Shown here: positions 17,210 through 25,446 of the stretch, one piece after another
How positions within the stretch are numbered: the stretch's first letter is position 1
Layout of the letters: every line of letters starts with the position of its first letter
Assembly (NCBI RefSeq): GCF_014697575.1
Contig: NZ_JACJSC010000002.1
Coordinates: 124,001-188,000, forward strand
Direction of reading: 5' to 3'
DNA length: 64,000 nt
From: Planktothrix sp. FACHB-1365
GTDB taxonomy: Bacteria > Cyanobacteriota > Cyanobacteriia > Cyanobacteriales > Microcoleaceae
The notes under the pieces: generated by a model
What the model saw: only the letters and a program-made list of their open reading frames with translations
Told to the model about the DNA's origin: nothing
Databases searched by the model: none
Made by a program: the position numbers and the translations under genes

Positions 17210-18460
17210 TTAGCTCAGGGACTCCAGATAATCCCGAACCCGGTTACGACGTTTCGGTTGGCGTAGTTTTTGCAACGCTTTCGCTTCAATTTGGCGAACT
17301 CGCTCCCGTGATAACTCTAGCGCTCGGCCAATTTCAGCCAAGGAATAGGGATGGCCATCTCCTAAGCCATAGCGCATCAGAATCACATCCCGCTCCCGAC
17401 TGGTTAAATCTGCTAACAGGTGTTGTAAATCCCGATGCAAAGATTCTCGCATCAGTAATTCTTCCGGTGTCACCTCTTCGGTTTCTAATAAATCCCCTAA
17501 TTCTGTATCTTTATCCGTCCCGACTTTCGTTTCTAAAGAAACAGAACGAGGAACCCGTAACAAGACTTCTCGCACTTGAATCGGAGTCATCTCTAACTCT
17601 GCTGCAATATCATCAATGGTAGCAGTACGACCTTTTTCTTGAGAAATTTTTCGTTGGGCTTTTTTAATTTTGTTGAGTTTTTCGGTAATATGAACGGGTA
17701 AACGAATTGTGCGGCTTTGGGTTGCGATCGCCCGCGTAATGCCTTGACGAATCCACCAATAAGAATAGGTGCTAAACCGATATCCTCGTGTGGGGTCAAA
17801 CTTTTCAACAGCCCGTTCTAGTCCTAAAGTTCCTTCTTGAATTAAATCGAGGAGTTCTAAACCCCTATTTTGATATTTTTTCGCCACCGAAACCACCAGA
17901 CGCAGATTGGCTTTAATCATCTGGTCTTTGGATTTTAGACCTTCGGCTTGAATTTTATCCAATTCTTCAACGGTTAAACCCACAATCTCCGCCCAACGTC
18001 GTTTCCCGGCGGCTAAAATTGGCTTCAGTTCAGTCACATCAACCCCCCCTGTTGTCGCCCATCGTTCTAAAGACGGACGATGACCTAACTGGGCGGATAA
18101 CTGATCCCGGGTTTTAATCAGACGCACATAAACGTTGATTACACCTTCTTCTTGGCTGGCTGCATTATCCCGTAATTCAACTAACCTCAGATAACGCTGA
18201 ACTTTTTGAGCTTCTGATACTTCTTCATCTCGTCCTAACAGACGAACTCGACCTATTTCTTGAAGATACAGTCGAACCAAATCCGTTGTGCGACGATTCA
18301 CTGATTTCTGGAGTTTAGCGTCGCTGGCATCCTCTATATCCAGATCAATTAAATCATCCACATCAGACTCCAGGTGATTATTTATAAGATCTTCAGGTTC
18401 AGAATAGCCCTCAAAAGGCTGGTTCGAGTTATTGTCGGCATAGATTTTAGTGGCTGGCAT
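17210..18460 (-). CDS. sigC: RpoD-like group 2 sigma factor, SigC type
   Basis: 416 residues. An acidic N-terminus (to about 50) precedes region 1.2 (DLVRLYLQEIGRVRLLGRDEEV), region 2 (IKANLRLVVSVAKKYQNRGL, YRFSTYSYWWIRQGI), region 3 (RLPVHITEKLNKIKKAQ) and region 4 with its HTH (YSLAEIGRALELSRERVRQI), ending in RRNRVRDYLESLS. Core-binding and -10/-35 recognition segments are complete. The DLVRLYLQ start of region 1.2 and the RNRVRDYLESL ending match my memory of cyanobacterial SigC rather than the essential SigA. It directs RNA polymerase under stress or stationary conditions in relatives. Sigma-70 identity is certain; the paralogue is likely. Confidence 0.88.
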   Translation of the reverse strand: MPATKIYADNNSNQPFEGYSEPEDLINNHLESDVDDLIDLDIEDASDAKLQKSVNRRTTDLVRLYLQEIGRVRLLGRDEEVSEAQKVQRYLRLVELRDNAASQEEGVINVYVRLIKTRDQLSAQLGHRPSLERWATTGGVDVTELKPILAAGKRRWAEIVGLTVEELDKIQAEGLKSKDQMIKANLRLVVSVAKKYQNRGLELLDLIQEGTLGLERAVEKFDPTRGYRFSTYSYWWIRQGITRAIATQSRTIRLPVHITEKLNKIKKAQRKISQEKGRTATIDDIAAELEMTPIQVREVLLRVPRSVSLETKVGTDKDTELGDLLETEEVTPEELLMRESLHRDLQHLLADLTSRERDVILMRYGLGDGHPYSLAEIGRALELSRERVRQIEAKALQKLRQPKRRNRVRDYLESLS

Positions 18461-19057
18461 AGTTTCTATCTCAGTTGATCTGGATAATTGAGAGGCTGCA
18501 CTTACGGGGATTAGCTAACCAAGGAGATGCCCACTGCTGAATGACGAACTATCAAGGTTCTCAGTTCCCTTCTATAACTTATACTGCCCAAGGATCTATC
18601 GTTTTAGGTCAAGCCTAGAAAACAATTCGATCATGGGCATTGACAAGCAAAAGGAGTAAGATCAGGTTAGCAATATTTATTTTTAAATGACTGCCTTGCT
18701 AGTTAGTATATTGGTTAGTATAGGAATAAGCTGGCATTTTAAAAGTGATTCCGGTCAAACCCTCAATTAATTGTCATCACCTCTTACAAGCGCTTCAGAT
18801 CACTACAGATATATTTTGTCTTTTTTGTTACAAAACTTAATGTTTACGATGGACTGTTAACTGATTACCCATAACCCCTGTTTACCTTGTCTTCTGATGC
18901 CCTTGTCTTCCCGACTTCCCTCTTCCTGAGAGTAACAGTTTAACGACTTCTCAGAGGTGGCAATTTCTGGTAGTTTTAACTATGAACCGCTAAACAGGAT
19001 TCGGTGAGCCTGTCAGCAGTATTTTTACTTACTGCCAAGTCAAGTTGGGAGAAAAAA
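18461..19057. other. 597-bp divergent intergenic region between sigC and psbZ
   Basis: No reading frame is supported beyond psbZ itself. It must hold the promoters of both genes. A TTGACA at 18638-18643 on the plus strand lacks a good -10 partner. A CT-rich tract around 18890-18930 looks like degenerate intergenic repeats. I see no riboswitch-like element. Confidence 0.35.
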
Positions 19058-19249
19058 ATGTTAACAATTCTGTTTCAAGTTGTCCTTGCGGCACTGGTGA
19101 TTTTATCTTTTGTGATGGTGGTGGGCGTTCCCTTTGCCTATGCCGCCCCTCAATATTGGAGCCAATCTAAGCCTTTGCTCTATGTGGGTTCTGGTCTTTG
19201 GTTCGCATTGGTCATTTTAGTAGGTGTATTAAACTACTTAGTAGTTTAA
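19058..19249 (+). CDS. psbZ: Photosystem II protein PsbZ (Ycf9)
   Basis: 63 residues with two transmembrane helices: [20 protein letters not shown] at the start and [17 protein letters not shown] at the end, separated by [15 protein letters not shown]. This is the complete PsbZ pattern. It sits at the photosystem II periphery in the thylakoid, affecting supercomplex stability. The start at ATG 19058 is chosen because it follows GGGAG (19048) and gives the standard N-terminus; an upstream in-frame extension to 19004 does not fit the family. ribH follows 97 bp downstream, a neighbour pair I recall from other cyanobacteria. Confidence 0.95.
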   Translation: MLTILFQVVLAALVILSFVMVVGVPFAYAAPQYWSQSKPLLYVGSGLWFALVILVGVLNYLVV

Positions 19250-19346
19250 TTCATTGGCGGAATTGGGGGTTAGAGGGTTTAGGACAATTCCCCTAAGCGA
19301 TTTAACCTACAATTCCGCATGGGTCTTTAAACAAAGGATAACAAGA

Positions 19347-19907
19347 ATGACGGTTTTTGAGGGGAATTTTACTCAAACAGACTCCCTGCGGTTTGCGATG
19401 GTGATTGGTCGGTTTAATGATTTAATCACAACCAAATTATTAGAAGGGTGTCAAGATTGTTTAAAACGACATGGGATTGATCCTGATCCCCAGGGAACAC
19501 AGGTTGATTATGTTTGGGTTCCCGGAAGTTTTGAGATTCCATTAGTCGCCCATCAGTTGGCCTTAACCCGTCGCTATGATGCGATTATTTGTTTAGGGGC
19601 TGTAATTAAGGGACAAACCCCCCATTTTGATTATGTCTCGGCGGAAGTCTCCAAAGGCATCGCAGCAACGGCTTTTCAAACGGGTGTTCCGGTGATTTTT
19701 GGGGTGTTGACGACGGACACGATGCAGCAAGCCTTAGAACGAGCCGGAATTAAGGCCAATCACGGTTGGAACTATGCGATGGATGCCATTGAGATGGCAA
19801 ACTTAATGCGTCAAATCAAGCAAAGTTCAACATTACCCCCAACAACGGTGGATTCTACAGCAATTTTATCGGCTAGTCCCAGTCCCGCTTTGACCGGGGA
19901 AACCTAG
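19347..19907 (+). CDS. ribH: 6,7-dimethyl-8-ribityllumazine synthase
   Basis: 186 residues from ATG 19347. Seen: [19 protein letters not shown], the binding-loop segment [28 protein letters not shown] with the catalytic His, and [16 protein letters not shown]. It condenses the ribityl-pyrimidine with dihydroxybutanone phosphate in riboflavin synthesis, as a capsid-like oligomer in the cytosol. The 25-residue C-terminal extension rich in Thr/Ser/Pro is longer than usual and probably disordered. No FMN riboswitch is seen upstream. Confidence 0.95.
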   Translation: MTVFEGNFTQTDSLRFAMVIGRFNDLITTKLLEGCQDCLKRHGIDPDPQGTQVDYVWVPGSFEIPLVAHQLALTRRYDAIICLGAVIKGQTPHFDYVSAEVSKGIAATAFQTGVPVIFGVLTTDTMQQALERAGIKANHGWNYAMDAIEMANLMRQIKQSSTLPPTTVDSTAILSASPSPALTGET

Positions 19908-19963
19908 AAGCAGCAGCCCGAAACACCTTAAACCCTAGGATTAAAAAAATTTTGGAATAGGGG

Positions 19964-19993
19964 TTGACAAATCTAAAGATTTTTGGAATCATA
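19964..19993 (+). promoter_or_regulatory. Probable promoter of tRNA-Gly
   Basis: A perfect -35 TTGACA at 19964-19969 is followed 18 bp later by a weak -10 (ATCATA, 19988-19993). The predicted start is about 10 bp before the tRNA. Confidence 0.45.
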
Positions 19994-20010
19994 GAAAAGG
20001 TGAAAGGTTT

Positions 20011-20082
20011 GCGGGTGTAGCTCAGTGGTAGAGCGTCACCTTGCCAAGGTGAATGTCGCGCGTTCGAATCGCGTCACCCGCT
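20011..20082 (+). tRNA. tRNA-Gly (anticodon GCC)
   Basis: The acceptor stem GCGGGTG pairs with CACCCGC, with discriminator T at 20082. The D-arm carries AGCTCAGTGGTAGAGC. The anticodon loop TTGCCAA sits in a TCACC/GGTGA stem, and the T-arm has TTCGAAT. All four arms fold. CCA is not encoded. A terminator follows at 20118. The adjacent 3.5 kb of unusual genes makes this tRNA a possible integration hotspot, though I saw no duplicated tRNA end. Confidence 0.97.
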
Positions 20083-20117
20083 TAAAATTATAGAGTTGGT
20101 GCTAAAGCACCCTTACG

Positions 20118-20157
20118 ACTCCTCAGATTAACTTTATCGAGTTAACTGGGGAGTTTT
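20118..20157 (+). terminator. Intrinsic terminator after tRNA-Gly
   Basis: ACTCCTCAGATTAACT pairs with AGTTAACTGGGGAGT (small internal mismatches), followed by TTTT. It lies 35 bp after the tRNA. Confidence 0.75.
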
Positions 20158-20259
20158 CATATTTATTCAAAAAACCTGGTTTTTTGTGTTCAGGGGTGTC
20201 AATAAAGTCTACATAAATGCTTTAAATACACTTGCTAAAATTAAGGAGTATCAACAACA

Positions 20260-20484
20260 ATGAAAAGCTCTTATACTATTATTATTCAATGGTCAGAAGA
20301 AGATCAGTGTTATGTCGTTAGTCTTCCTGAATGGGGAGAACATTGTCACACCCATGGGGATAGCTATGAAGAAGCGTTAAAGAATGCACAAGAAGTTTTA
20401 GAACTCCTGATCGAGTCGGCGTTGAACAATCATGAGCCTTTACCCAAACCTCAACTTTTCGGAAAAACATTAGAGAGAGTGTGA
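20260..20484 (+). CDS. HicB-like antitoxin-type protein without a HicA partner
   Basis: 74 residues. YTIIIQWSEEDQCYVVSLPE followed by GDSYEEALKNAQEVLELLIE is the HicB/UPF0150 partial RNase H-like fold. HicB usually neutralises the HicA mRNA interferase, whose short gene lies next to it. No HicA-like frame is present in the 165 bp before or the 85 bp after, so this is solitary. Many cyanobacterial HicB orphans exist. AAGGAG at 20243-20248 is a good ribosome binding site. Confidence 0.8.
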   Translation: MKSSYTIIIQWSEEDQCYVVSLPEWGEHCHTHGDSYEEALKNAQEVLELLIESALNNHEPLPKPQLFGKTLERV

Positions 20485-20568
20485 AAATTTATTAAAAATT
20501 TTGGCAATTTTGAATCAGAATCAATAAGCAAATAAGAGTATTAAAATAGTCATGTCGTTTTTACTAAA

Positions 20569-21720
20569 TTAATCGCGATCAGGAATAATATCTTCTCCAA
20601 ATTCAGAAATCATGTCTTGATACACGCCATAGTTTTCTCTATAGAGATCTTGCATTTCTTCTTCTTGCATACGCACCACTCTCTTGCGAATAAATTCTGA
20701 ATCTGATGAAAGACGTTCATGCTTTGCTGTTAACTTTTCAAAGGCTTCTTTTAATGTTTCTCCCGTCGCTTTTATTGGTATGTCGAACTCTGCTTTTTCT
20801 ATATATGTCTTTACAGTCCACTTAATATAAGAAGCATAAACAGCAACTGTAAATTCATATTGTTCAGATTCACAAAATAACTCGAATTCAATAGTGCTAG
20901 GATTAAAAATATTAATATACTTATGTTTAAAACTATCTATTTTGATATTTTTATCGTACTTATTACATTCATTTTTCATTTGCTCTATATTGACAGGAGT
21001 ATCTGAATCAAATATGCAACGATTTGATTCAATATTCATTAAAAATAAATTCGCTCTTTGATTTTGATAATTGAAGTCAGCTTCTACAATATTTTCGCCA
21101 ATACCTATTGTCGTATAGAAATCATTTATGTTGAATTTTGGGTTTCTGGAAAGAACCATCCATCCTTTTTCTCCTTCATGTTCGCAACAAATATATTGCT
21201 TGTAATACAATAGCTGGCTAGTTTCAAATTCATCAGTGTTTATGTTGTTCCATTTAATTTTTCTGCCACTATAATCTTCTAAATATTTTGCAGTTATCTC
21301 TTGTGGATTTAAAATTCGATATGGTGCAAAACAAGTATAATATGTGACTGTATTTGATGCTTTTTCTAAAAGACTATTTCTGTCGCAATTGTTAGATTCA
21401 ATATATTGCTCTGTTAACTTTTTAAGACTCGGTATTTGCAGAAGATTTAATAAAATCAATCTTTGTCTTGTTTTGTCAATTTGAGAGTCAAAATAGTGAT
21501 TAGGCAACCTGTCAGGATTTATAAAAAATGTTGATTTATTTCCCGTATTTAAATCAACCGATGGGTCGTATATAAAACAATATTTAATAAATCGATTCAC
21601 AGGTATCTCACGTTGATTATTACGTTGACGATATCGTTCTGCACGAGACAAACCAGTTTCTTCGATATCGATATCGATATTAAAAATGGGTTCTTGAATT
21701 TTATTTTCTTTATCAATCAT
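20569..21720 (-). CDS. Unknown protein, second member of a tandem paralogue pair (ends GEDIIPDRD)
   Basis: 383 residues, not recognised. No signal peptide or transmembrane helix is seen. It is acidic, rich in Asn/Ile/Tyr and has scattered Cys. It aligns over its whole length with the upstream neighbour: FIKYCFIYDP near residue 44, GWMVLSRNP mid-protein, MKNECNKYDKN, CESEQYEFTVAVY, a helical ETLKEAFEKL, RMQEEEMQ, and the terminal EFGEDIIPDRD. The N-terminus has a short IDIDIEE tract encoded by an ATCGAT-rich stretch. It lies 53 bp after its paralogue, so the two are probably co-transcribed. AT-rich codon use and the position behind a tRNA suggest acquired DNA (inference). Confidence 0.6.
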   Translation of the reverse strand: MIDKENKIQEPIFNIDIDIEETGLSRAERYRQRNNQREIPVNRFIKYCFIYDPSVDLNTGNKSTFFINPDRLPNHYFDSQIDKTRQRLILLNLLQIPSLKKLTEQYIESNNCDRNSLLEKASNTVTYYTCFAPYRILNPQEITAKYLEDYSGRKIKWNNINTDEFETSQLLYYKQYICCEHEGEKGWMVLSRNPKFNINDFYTTIGIGENIVEADFNYQNQRANLFLMNIESNRCIFDSDTPVNIEQMKNECNKYDKNIKIDSFKHKYINIFNPSTIEFELFCESEQYEFTVAVYASYIKWTVKTYIEKAEFDIPIKATGETLKEAFEKLTAKHERLSSDSEFIRKRVVRMQEEEMQDLYRENYGVYQDMISEFGEDIIPDRD

Positions 21721-21773
21721 GTTTCACACCGTATTGAAGAACTTTGTGTAATGAATTTTGTTTACTTACTAAA

Positions 21774-22907
21774 TCAATCACGATCAGGAATAATATCTTC
21801 TCCATATTCAGCAATCAAACCATTTAAAATACCTCCGCTATCTAAATCACCCATCATTAACTCTTTTTGCATTTCCTCATCTTGCATGAAAGAAATTATT
21901 CTGCTCAAATCTTTCTCATTATTGATACATTCTTGATATTTTAATTCACATATATTACTAGCTTCTTCCAATGTTTGTGCTTCACCTGAAAATTCGAGAT
22001 TAACGGGATAGTTCCTATCTTCAATTTTAAGAATCCTTATAACTTCCCATGTGGCATCTCCTCCATAAACATTAAGAATAAATTTATGAGTCTGTGATTG
22101 ACATGATAATTTAAAATGAGATGACTCAATATATGAAAATCCATATTCGTAGTAGGAAAATGTAACAGTATTGGGGTTGACAAGAGGGTCTATTTTTTTG
22201 CAAGTGTCAAACATTCGCTGCTTTGTCAAAGGAATTTTTTCATCAATAAAATAATTTATGGTTCTTTGCGAATCAGTAAATGATTTGATTCGTGCTTTAT
22301 AAAATTCTAAATCCGCTTCTGGTAAAGTATTTCCATAACCCATCATATATTCTGGTAATTTTGCATATTCAATATCCTTTGTTGGTGTTTTTAAAACAAG
22401 CCAACGTTGAAATATTTTATTGTCAACTGAACCACGAAAATGGGCATAAGTTTTAAAGCAATGTACTTGCGATTTTCTTAGTTTTTCCCAAGATGTATTT
22501 AATTTAGGTTTTTTAGAAAATCGCTCTTCAATAATTTTAAGCGAATACTCTTTCGGTTTCTCAAAATAAAAAGGAGCATTACAAATAAATAATAAACAAT
22601 CTTCTACGTCTTGAATTGCACAGCCAATATCGCTAAATTCATTAAATAAATTTATGATTATGCTATCTCGATTTATATATAGCTCATCATTAAACAACAC
22701 AGCAGCATGATCCATTAATTTTCCTGATTGCGTTGAAATCGTTGGATCGAAAATAGAGCAATATGTAATAAAGTCATCTAAAATTTTAAACTCAGGCTCT
22801 TTAAAAGGAAGTTCCGGTTTTGGTGTTGGTTTTGGTGTCGGTATTGGTTTGTTAAAATTAAATTTTCTTTCCGGTTTTGGTTTGCCAAAATTATAAAAAT
22901 TTCCCAT
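21774..22907 (-). CDS. Unknown protein, first member of a tandem paralogue pair (ends GEDIIPDRD)
   Basis: 377 residues, not recognised. An N-terminal basic, Pro-rich linker (KPIPTPKPTPKPELPFK) precedes the shared domain: FITYCSIFDPTIS near 46, RWLVLKTPT, YGNTLPEADLEF, FDTCKKIDPLVNP, CQSQTHKFILNVYGG, AQTLEEASNICEL, SFMQDEEMQ, and the terminal EYGEDIIPDRD. The last 11 residues are nearly identical to the downstream copy, and so is the DNA there, suggesting a constrained C-terminal tail. No catalytic motif is obvious. It could be an adaptor, an effector or a structural pair. Confidence 0.6.
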   Translation of the reverse strand: MGNFYNFGKPKPERKFNFNKPIPTPKPTPKPELPFKEPEFKILDDFITYCSIFDPTISTQSGKLMDHAAVLFNDELYINRDSIIINLFNEFSDIGCAIQDVEDCLLFICNAPFYFEKPKEYSLKIIEERFSKKPKLNTSWEKLRKSQVHCFKTYAHFRGSVDNKIFQRWLVLKTPTKDIEYAKLPEYMMGYGNTLPEADLEFYKARIKSFTDSQRTINYFIDEKIPLTKQRMFDTCKKIDPLVNPNTVTFSYYEYGFSYIESSHFKLSCQSQTHKFILNVYGGDATWEVIRILKIEDRNYPVNLEFSGEAQTLEEASNICELKYQECINNEKDLSRIISFMQDEEMQKELMMGDLDSGGILNGLIAEYGEDIIPDRD

Positions 22908-23639
22908 CTTATTTTCCTTTTAAATTTTTATTGATTGACAATTTATTTCCTATGTCATCAATTACCTCAAAAACAAACAAAATCTTCATAGGTTTCTTTT
23001 AGAGCCTTTTTGATGCTGCCTCTTAACTTTTTTAGTTGTTTTCCAATATTCATTCTAAAGGATGATTGACAAAGATCACACCTTAATTTTACGAAACTTA
23101 TAAGTAAGATTCTTTAGATAACCTCGATTCCTTGCTATAGCTTTCACCTGGAAACCCTGAATATAAACTAATTTTAACCTTAAACCTTCACAGTTTAATG
23201 AGTTAATTTATAATCAAAAATTCATTCAAGCTGTTACACTTCTTTACAACGTTTCCCCTAGAAGAACTTCATAGTGCCCTGTAAATTCTGTCATTCGTGG
23301 CTTCTTGATAGAAAAATCAATCAACTAATCGTTCAAACCATGACGCAAAAGGGCTTTGACTTGCTACGAGTGTCGGGTAGGAAGGCATTATTTGAATTAA
23401 CATAAATACAATTGTGTGCTGTGCCAGTTGCGTAAGTCCTGAGAGTGTAAAAGTTGCGATCGCTAGATTGAACCAGGGAACCAGGGAACCAGGAAAGCAT
23501 ACGAGCAAAAAATTAAGATGAGCTATCACTTAAGATAGAAAACACTAGATAGAGACAAAAATAAAAAAACTGAAGTGGTAGAATAGTCAGGAAGCTGAGT
23601 CGTGTTTAGATGATGAAGGGGTGAGACTCTAAAGGGTTG

Positions 23640-23648
23640 TGATATAAT
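23640..23648 (+). promoter_or_regulatory. Extended -10 promoter for the zinc-ribbon/proA-like operon
   Basis: TGATATAAT gives a perfect TGnTATAAT extended -10. The -35 position is poor, as tolerated with this element. Predicted transcription starts near 23655, at the foot of the hairpin that follows. Confidence 0.55.
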
Positions 23649-23652
23649 CTTT

Positions 23653-23691
23653 AACCAAAGAGAATGTTAGCAAAAGCTAACCCTTTCGGTT
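23653..23691 (+). promoter_or_regulatory. 5'-terminal leader hairpin
   Basis: An inner perfect stem GTTAGC/GCTAAC (23666-23671, 23676-23681) with an AAAA loop sits within an outer stem AACC-AAAG / CTTT-C-GGTT (23653-23660, 23683-23691). It would be the first structure of the transcript from the extended -10 promoter, about 80 nt before the GTG start. No T run follows, so it is not a terminator. Confidence 0.45.
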
Positions 23692-23773
23692 CAAACTTAA
23701 AGTTGACTATCATTGATTTCAGTTGCATTTTCAATCCAAATTATTACAAAAATATTAACTTAATGAATCGCTT

Positions 23774-24187
23774 GTGCCATCCCAAAAAGCTCAAAAGATT
23801 GATTTGAATGGTGATTATCCTTGCCCCTGTCGGCGGAGGGGGCGGTTAGTTCCCATTGCGCTGACCGAAGCCTTTGGCTGCGATCGCTGTCAGCAAATTT
23901 TTGTTGTCGATGAGAGCGGTTATTGTTTAGAACAACTCGCAACCCATTATCCTTATAAACAGGCTTGGCGTTGGACAGGTCATCAATGGAACAGAGCCAG
24001 TCCAGGGTTAAGGGCGCATTATTTACCGATGGCTTTGGGAATGCTATTAGTTCCGTTAGTGATCTGGTTGCCATTAGCCTTGTATTCACCTGGGCCAAAT
24101 CTTGTGTTATGGGCGATGGTTGCTGTACTGTTAGCGATGTTACCCGCACTTATGGTTTGGCTCGCTTACAGGCGTGATTCTCGATGA
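23774..24187 (+). CDS. Zinc-ribbon membrane protein, unknown function
   Basis: 137 residues from GTG 23774. The N-terminal half has paired cysteines typical of a zinc ribbon (CPCRRRGRL and CDRC, about 15 residues apart). The C-terminal third has two transmembrane helices (LPMALGMLLVPLVIWLPLAL and LWAMVAVLLAMLPALMVWLA). Its stop overlaps the start of the ProA-like gene by 4 bp (ATGA), so the two are translationally coupled. I do not know the family's function. A membrane-anchored zinc-binding partner for the downstream dehydrogenase-like protein is a speculation from context. Confidence 0.75.
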   Translation: MPSQKAQKIDLNGDYPCPCRRRGRLVPIALTEAFGCDRCQQIFVVDESGYCLEQLATHYPYKQAWRWTGHQWNRASPGLRAHYLPMALGMLLVPLVIWLPLALYSPGPNLVLWAMVAVLLAMLPALMVWLAYRRDSR

Positions 24188-25446
24188 TAATTGATGATTT
24201 CTCTTCCCTTGCTCCTGACCATCCTTTGCGTCGTGCTTACCTGGCTAGTTTTGAATTAGCAAAAACGAAAGGAATGGATCGGAGTCGAGCCTTGCAACTG
24301 ATGGCGAAGGCTTTGCGATCGCGACAGAATGATATCCTAGAAGCCAATACCCTCGACTTAGAAGCCAGTCGAGATTTAGGACTATCGGAATTAATTACAG
24401 ACTGGCTGAAACTGACTCCTGAACGCTTAGAAACCACCGTTCAGATTTTAGAACGTCTGGGACAATTACCCGATCCCATTGGTCGGGTGATGAGCGCTTC
24501 CTATCAACTCGAACAGGGACAAACTTATTATCAACATATTCCCTTGGGGGTTGTTGCCTTAATTTATGAAGCCTTCCCAGAACTCGCGGCCATTGCAACA
24601 GGACTTTGTTTAAAAACAGCCAATAGTTTAGTGCTATTAGGCGGAACAGAAGCCACCCATTCTAATAATATGATTGTTCAGACGTTGCAAATCGCGTTAG
24701 AAGAATCAGGACTTCCTTTAGGTTGTTTAGAAATTTTGCCTTCTGAACAAAATGCCCCAATTCAAAGATTAGTCACCCAAGATCAATATCTCAATTTAGT
24801 CATTCCCTACGGACGCCCCCATTTTGTGCAGCAAGTTGTCAATCAATCTACAGTTCCCGTCCTACGTTCCGCCATGGGAAACTGTTATTTATATTGGTCA
24901 TCAACGACGAGTGTAGATACGGTGCGATGGATGATATTAGATAGTCATGACAGTAAACCCGATCCGGTTAATGCCATTGAAAAAGTTTTGATTGATCCCA
25001 ATCAAAAAAGCTCATCCTTAGTCCGATTATGGAATAACTTAAGGGAAGCCGGATTTCAATTGCGTGGGGATGAAGCCCTGGCTCAAGAATTTACCGAATT
25101 AACCGCTTCCGAAACAACGGAATGGTCAAAGCCCTATTTAACACGAACTGTTGCCTTTAAAGTGGTGGAAAACTTAGAAAAAGCGATCGCCTGGATGAAT
25201 ACCTATAGTAGCGGTCACGCTAATTGTTTAGCGACCGAATCTTACTCTGAAAGTCGAAAATTTGCCCAAGATGTCAATAGTGCTTTGACCTTTATTAATG
25301 CGTCTCCTCGATTTTCCCGTCACTTAAACCGGGGAGACGCAATCTTTCTGGGGATTTCTAACCAGAAAGGATATCGTCGTGGATTAATTGGTTTAGAAGC
25401 CCTAATGACCCTGAAACACGTTGTTCAAGGAAATCGGCAGTTTTAA
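24184..25446 (+). CDS. proA: Glutamate-5-semialdehyde dehydrogenase-like protein, catalytic Cys absent
   Basis: 420 residues, full length for ProA (gamma-glutamyl phosphate reductase, proline synthesis). The ALDH-fold segments align: LGLSELITDWLKLTPERLE, IPLGVVALIYEAFPEL, LCLKTANSLVLLGGTEATHSN, INASPRF and GLIGLEALMTLKHV. In bona fide ProA the catalytic Cys sits in RPS(T/V)CNxxETLLV; here the same place reads KPDPVNAIEKVLI, with Val at about residue 262. Other conserved parts are also altered (EARP to EAFP; the FGLGAE segment is replaced). It is thus probably a non-catalytic or repurposed ProA paralogue, with a true proA elsewhere (inference). The end overlaps the convergent desC by 4 bp. Confidence 0.75.
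   Translation: MIIDDFSSLAPDHPLRRAYLASFELAKTKGMDRSRALQLMAKALRSRQNDILEANTLDLEASRDLGLSELITDWLKLTPERLETTVQILERLGQLPDPIGRVMSASYQLEQGQTYYQHIPLGVVALIYEAFPELAAIATGLCLKTANSLVLLGGTEATHSNNMIVQTLQIALEESGLPLGCLEILPSEQNAPIQRLVTQDQYLNLVIPYGRPHFVQQVVNQSTVPVLRSAMGNCYLYWSSTTSVDTVRWMILDSHDSKPDPVNAIEKVLIDPNQKSSSLVRLWNNLREAGFQLRGDEALAQEFTELTASETTEWSKPYLTRTVAFKVVENLEKAIAWMNTYSSGHANCLATESYSESRKFAQDVNSALTFINASPRFSRHLNRGDAIFLGISNQKGYRRGLIGLEALMTLKHVVQGNRQF

Larger units (their letters stand above)
22908..23773. other. 866-bp gap without a supported gene
   Basis: It is AT-rich with scattered short frames that lack family resemblance. It contains CCAGGGAA repeated in tandem near 23473-23492, a strong extended -10 promoter at 23640-23648 and a hairpin at 23653-23691 that serve the plus-strand genes at 23774. 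The first 400 bp probably hold the promoter of the unknown paralogue pair, with no clear hexamers. Confidence 0.4.

Noticed and set aside
20011-20082. Integration site (att) at tRNA-Gly
   Set aside because: I looked for a second copy of the tRNA 3' end downstream and found none, and no integrase gene is present; kept only as a possibility.
23317-23529. Minus-strand 70-residue frame in the gap before the zinc-ribbon gene
   Set aside because: Hydrophobic low-information sequence over a CCAGGGAA tandem repeat, with no family resemblance and no operon context.
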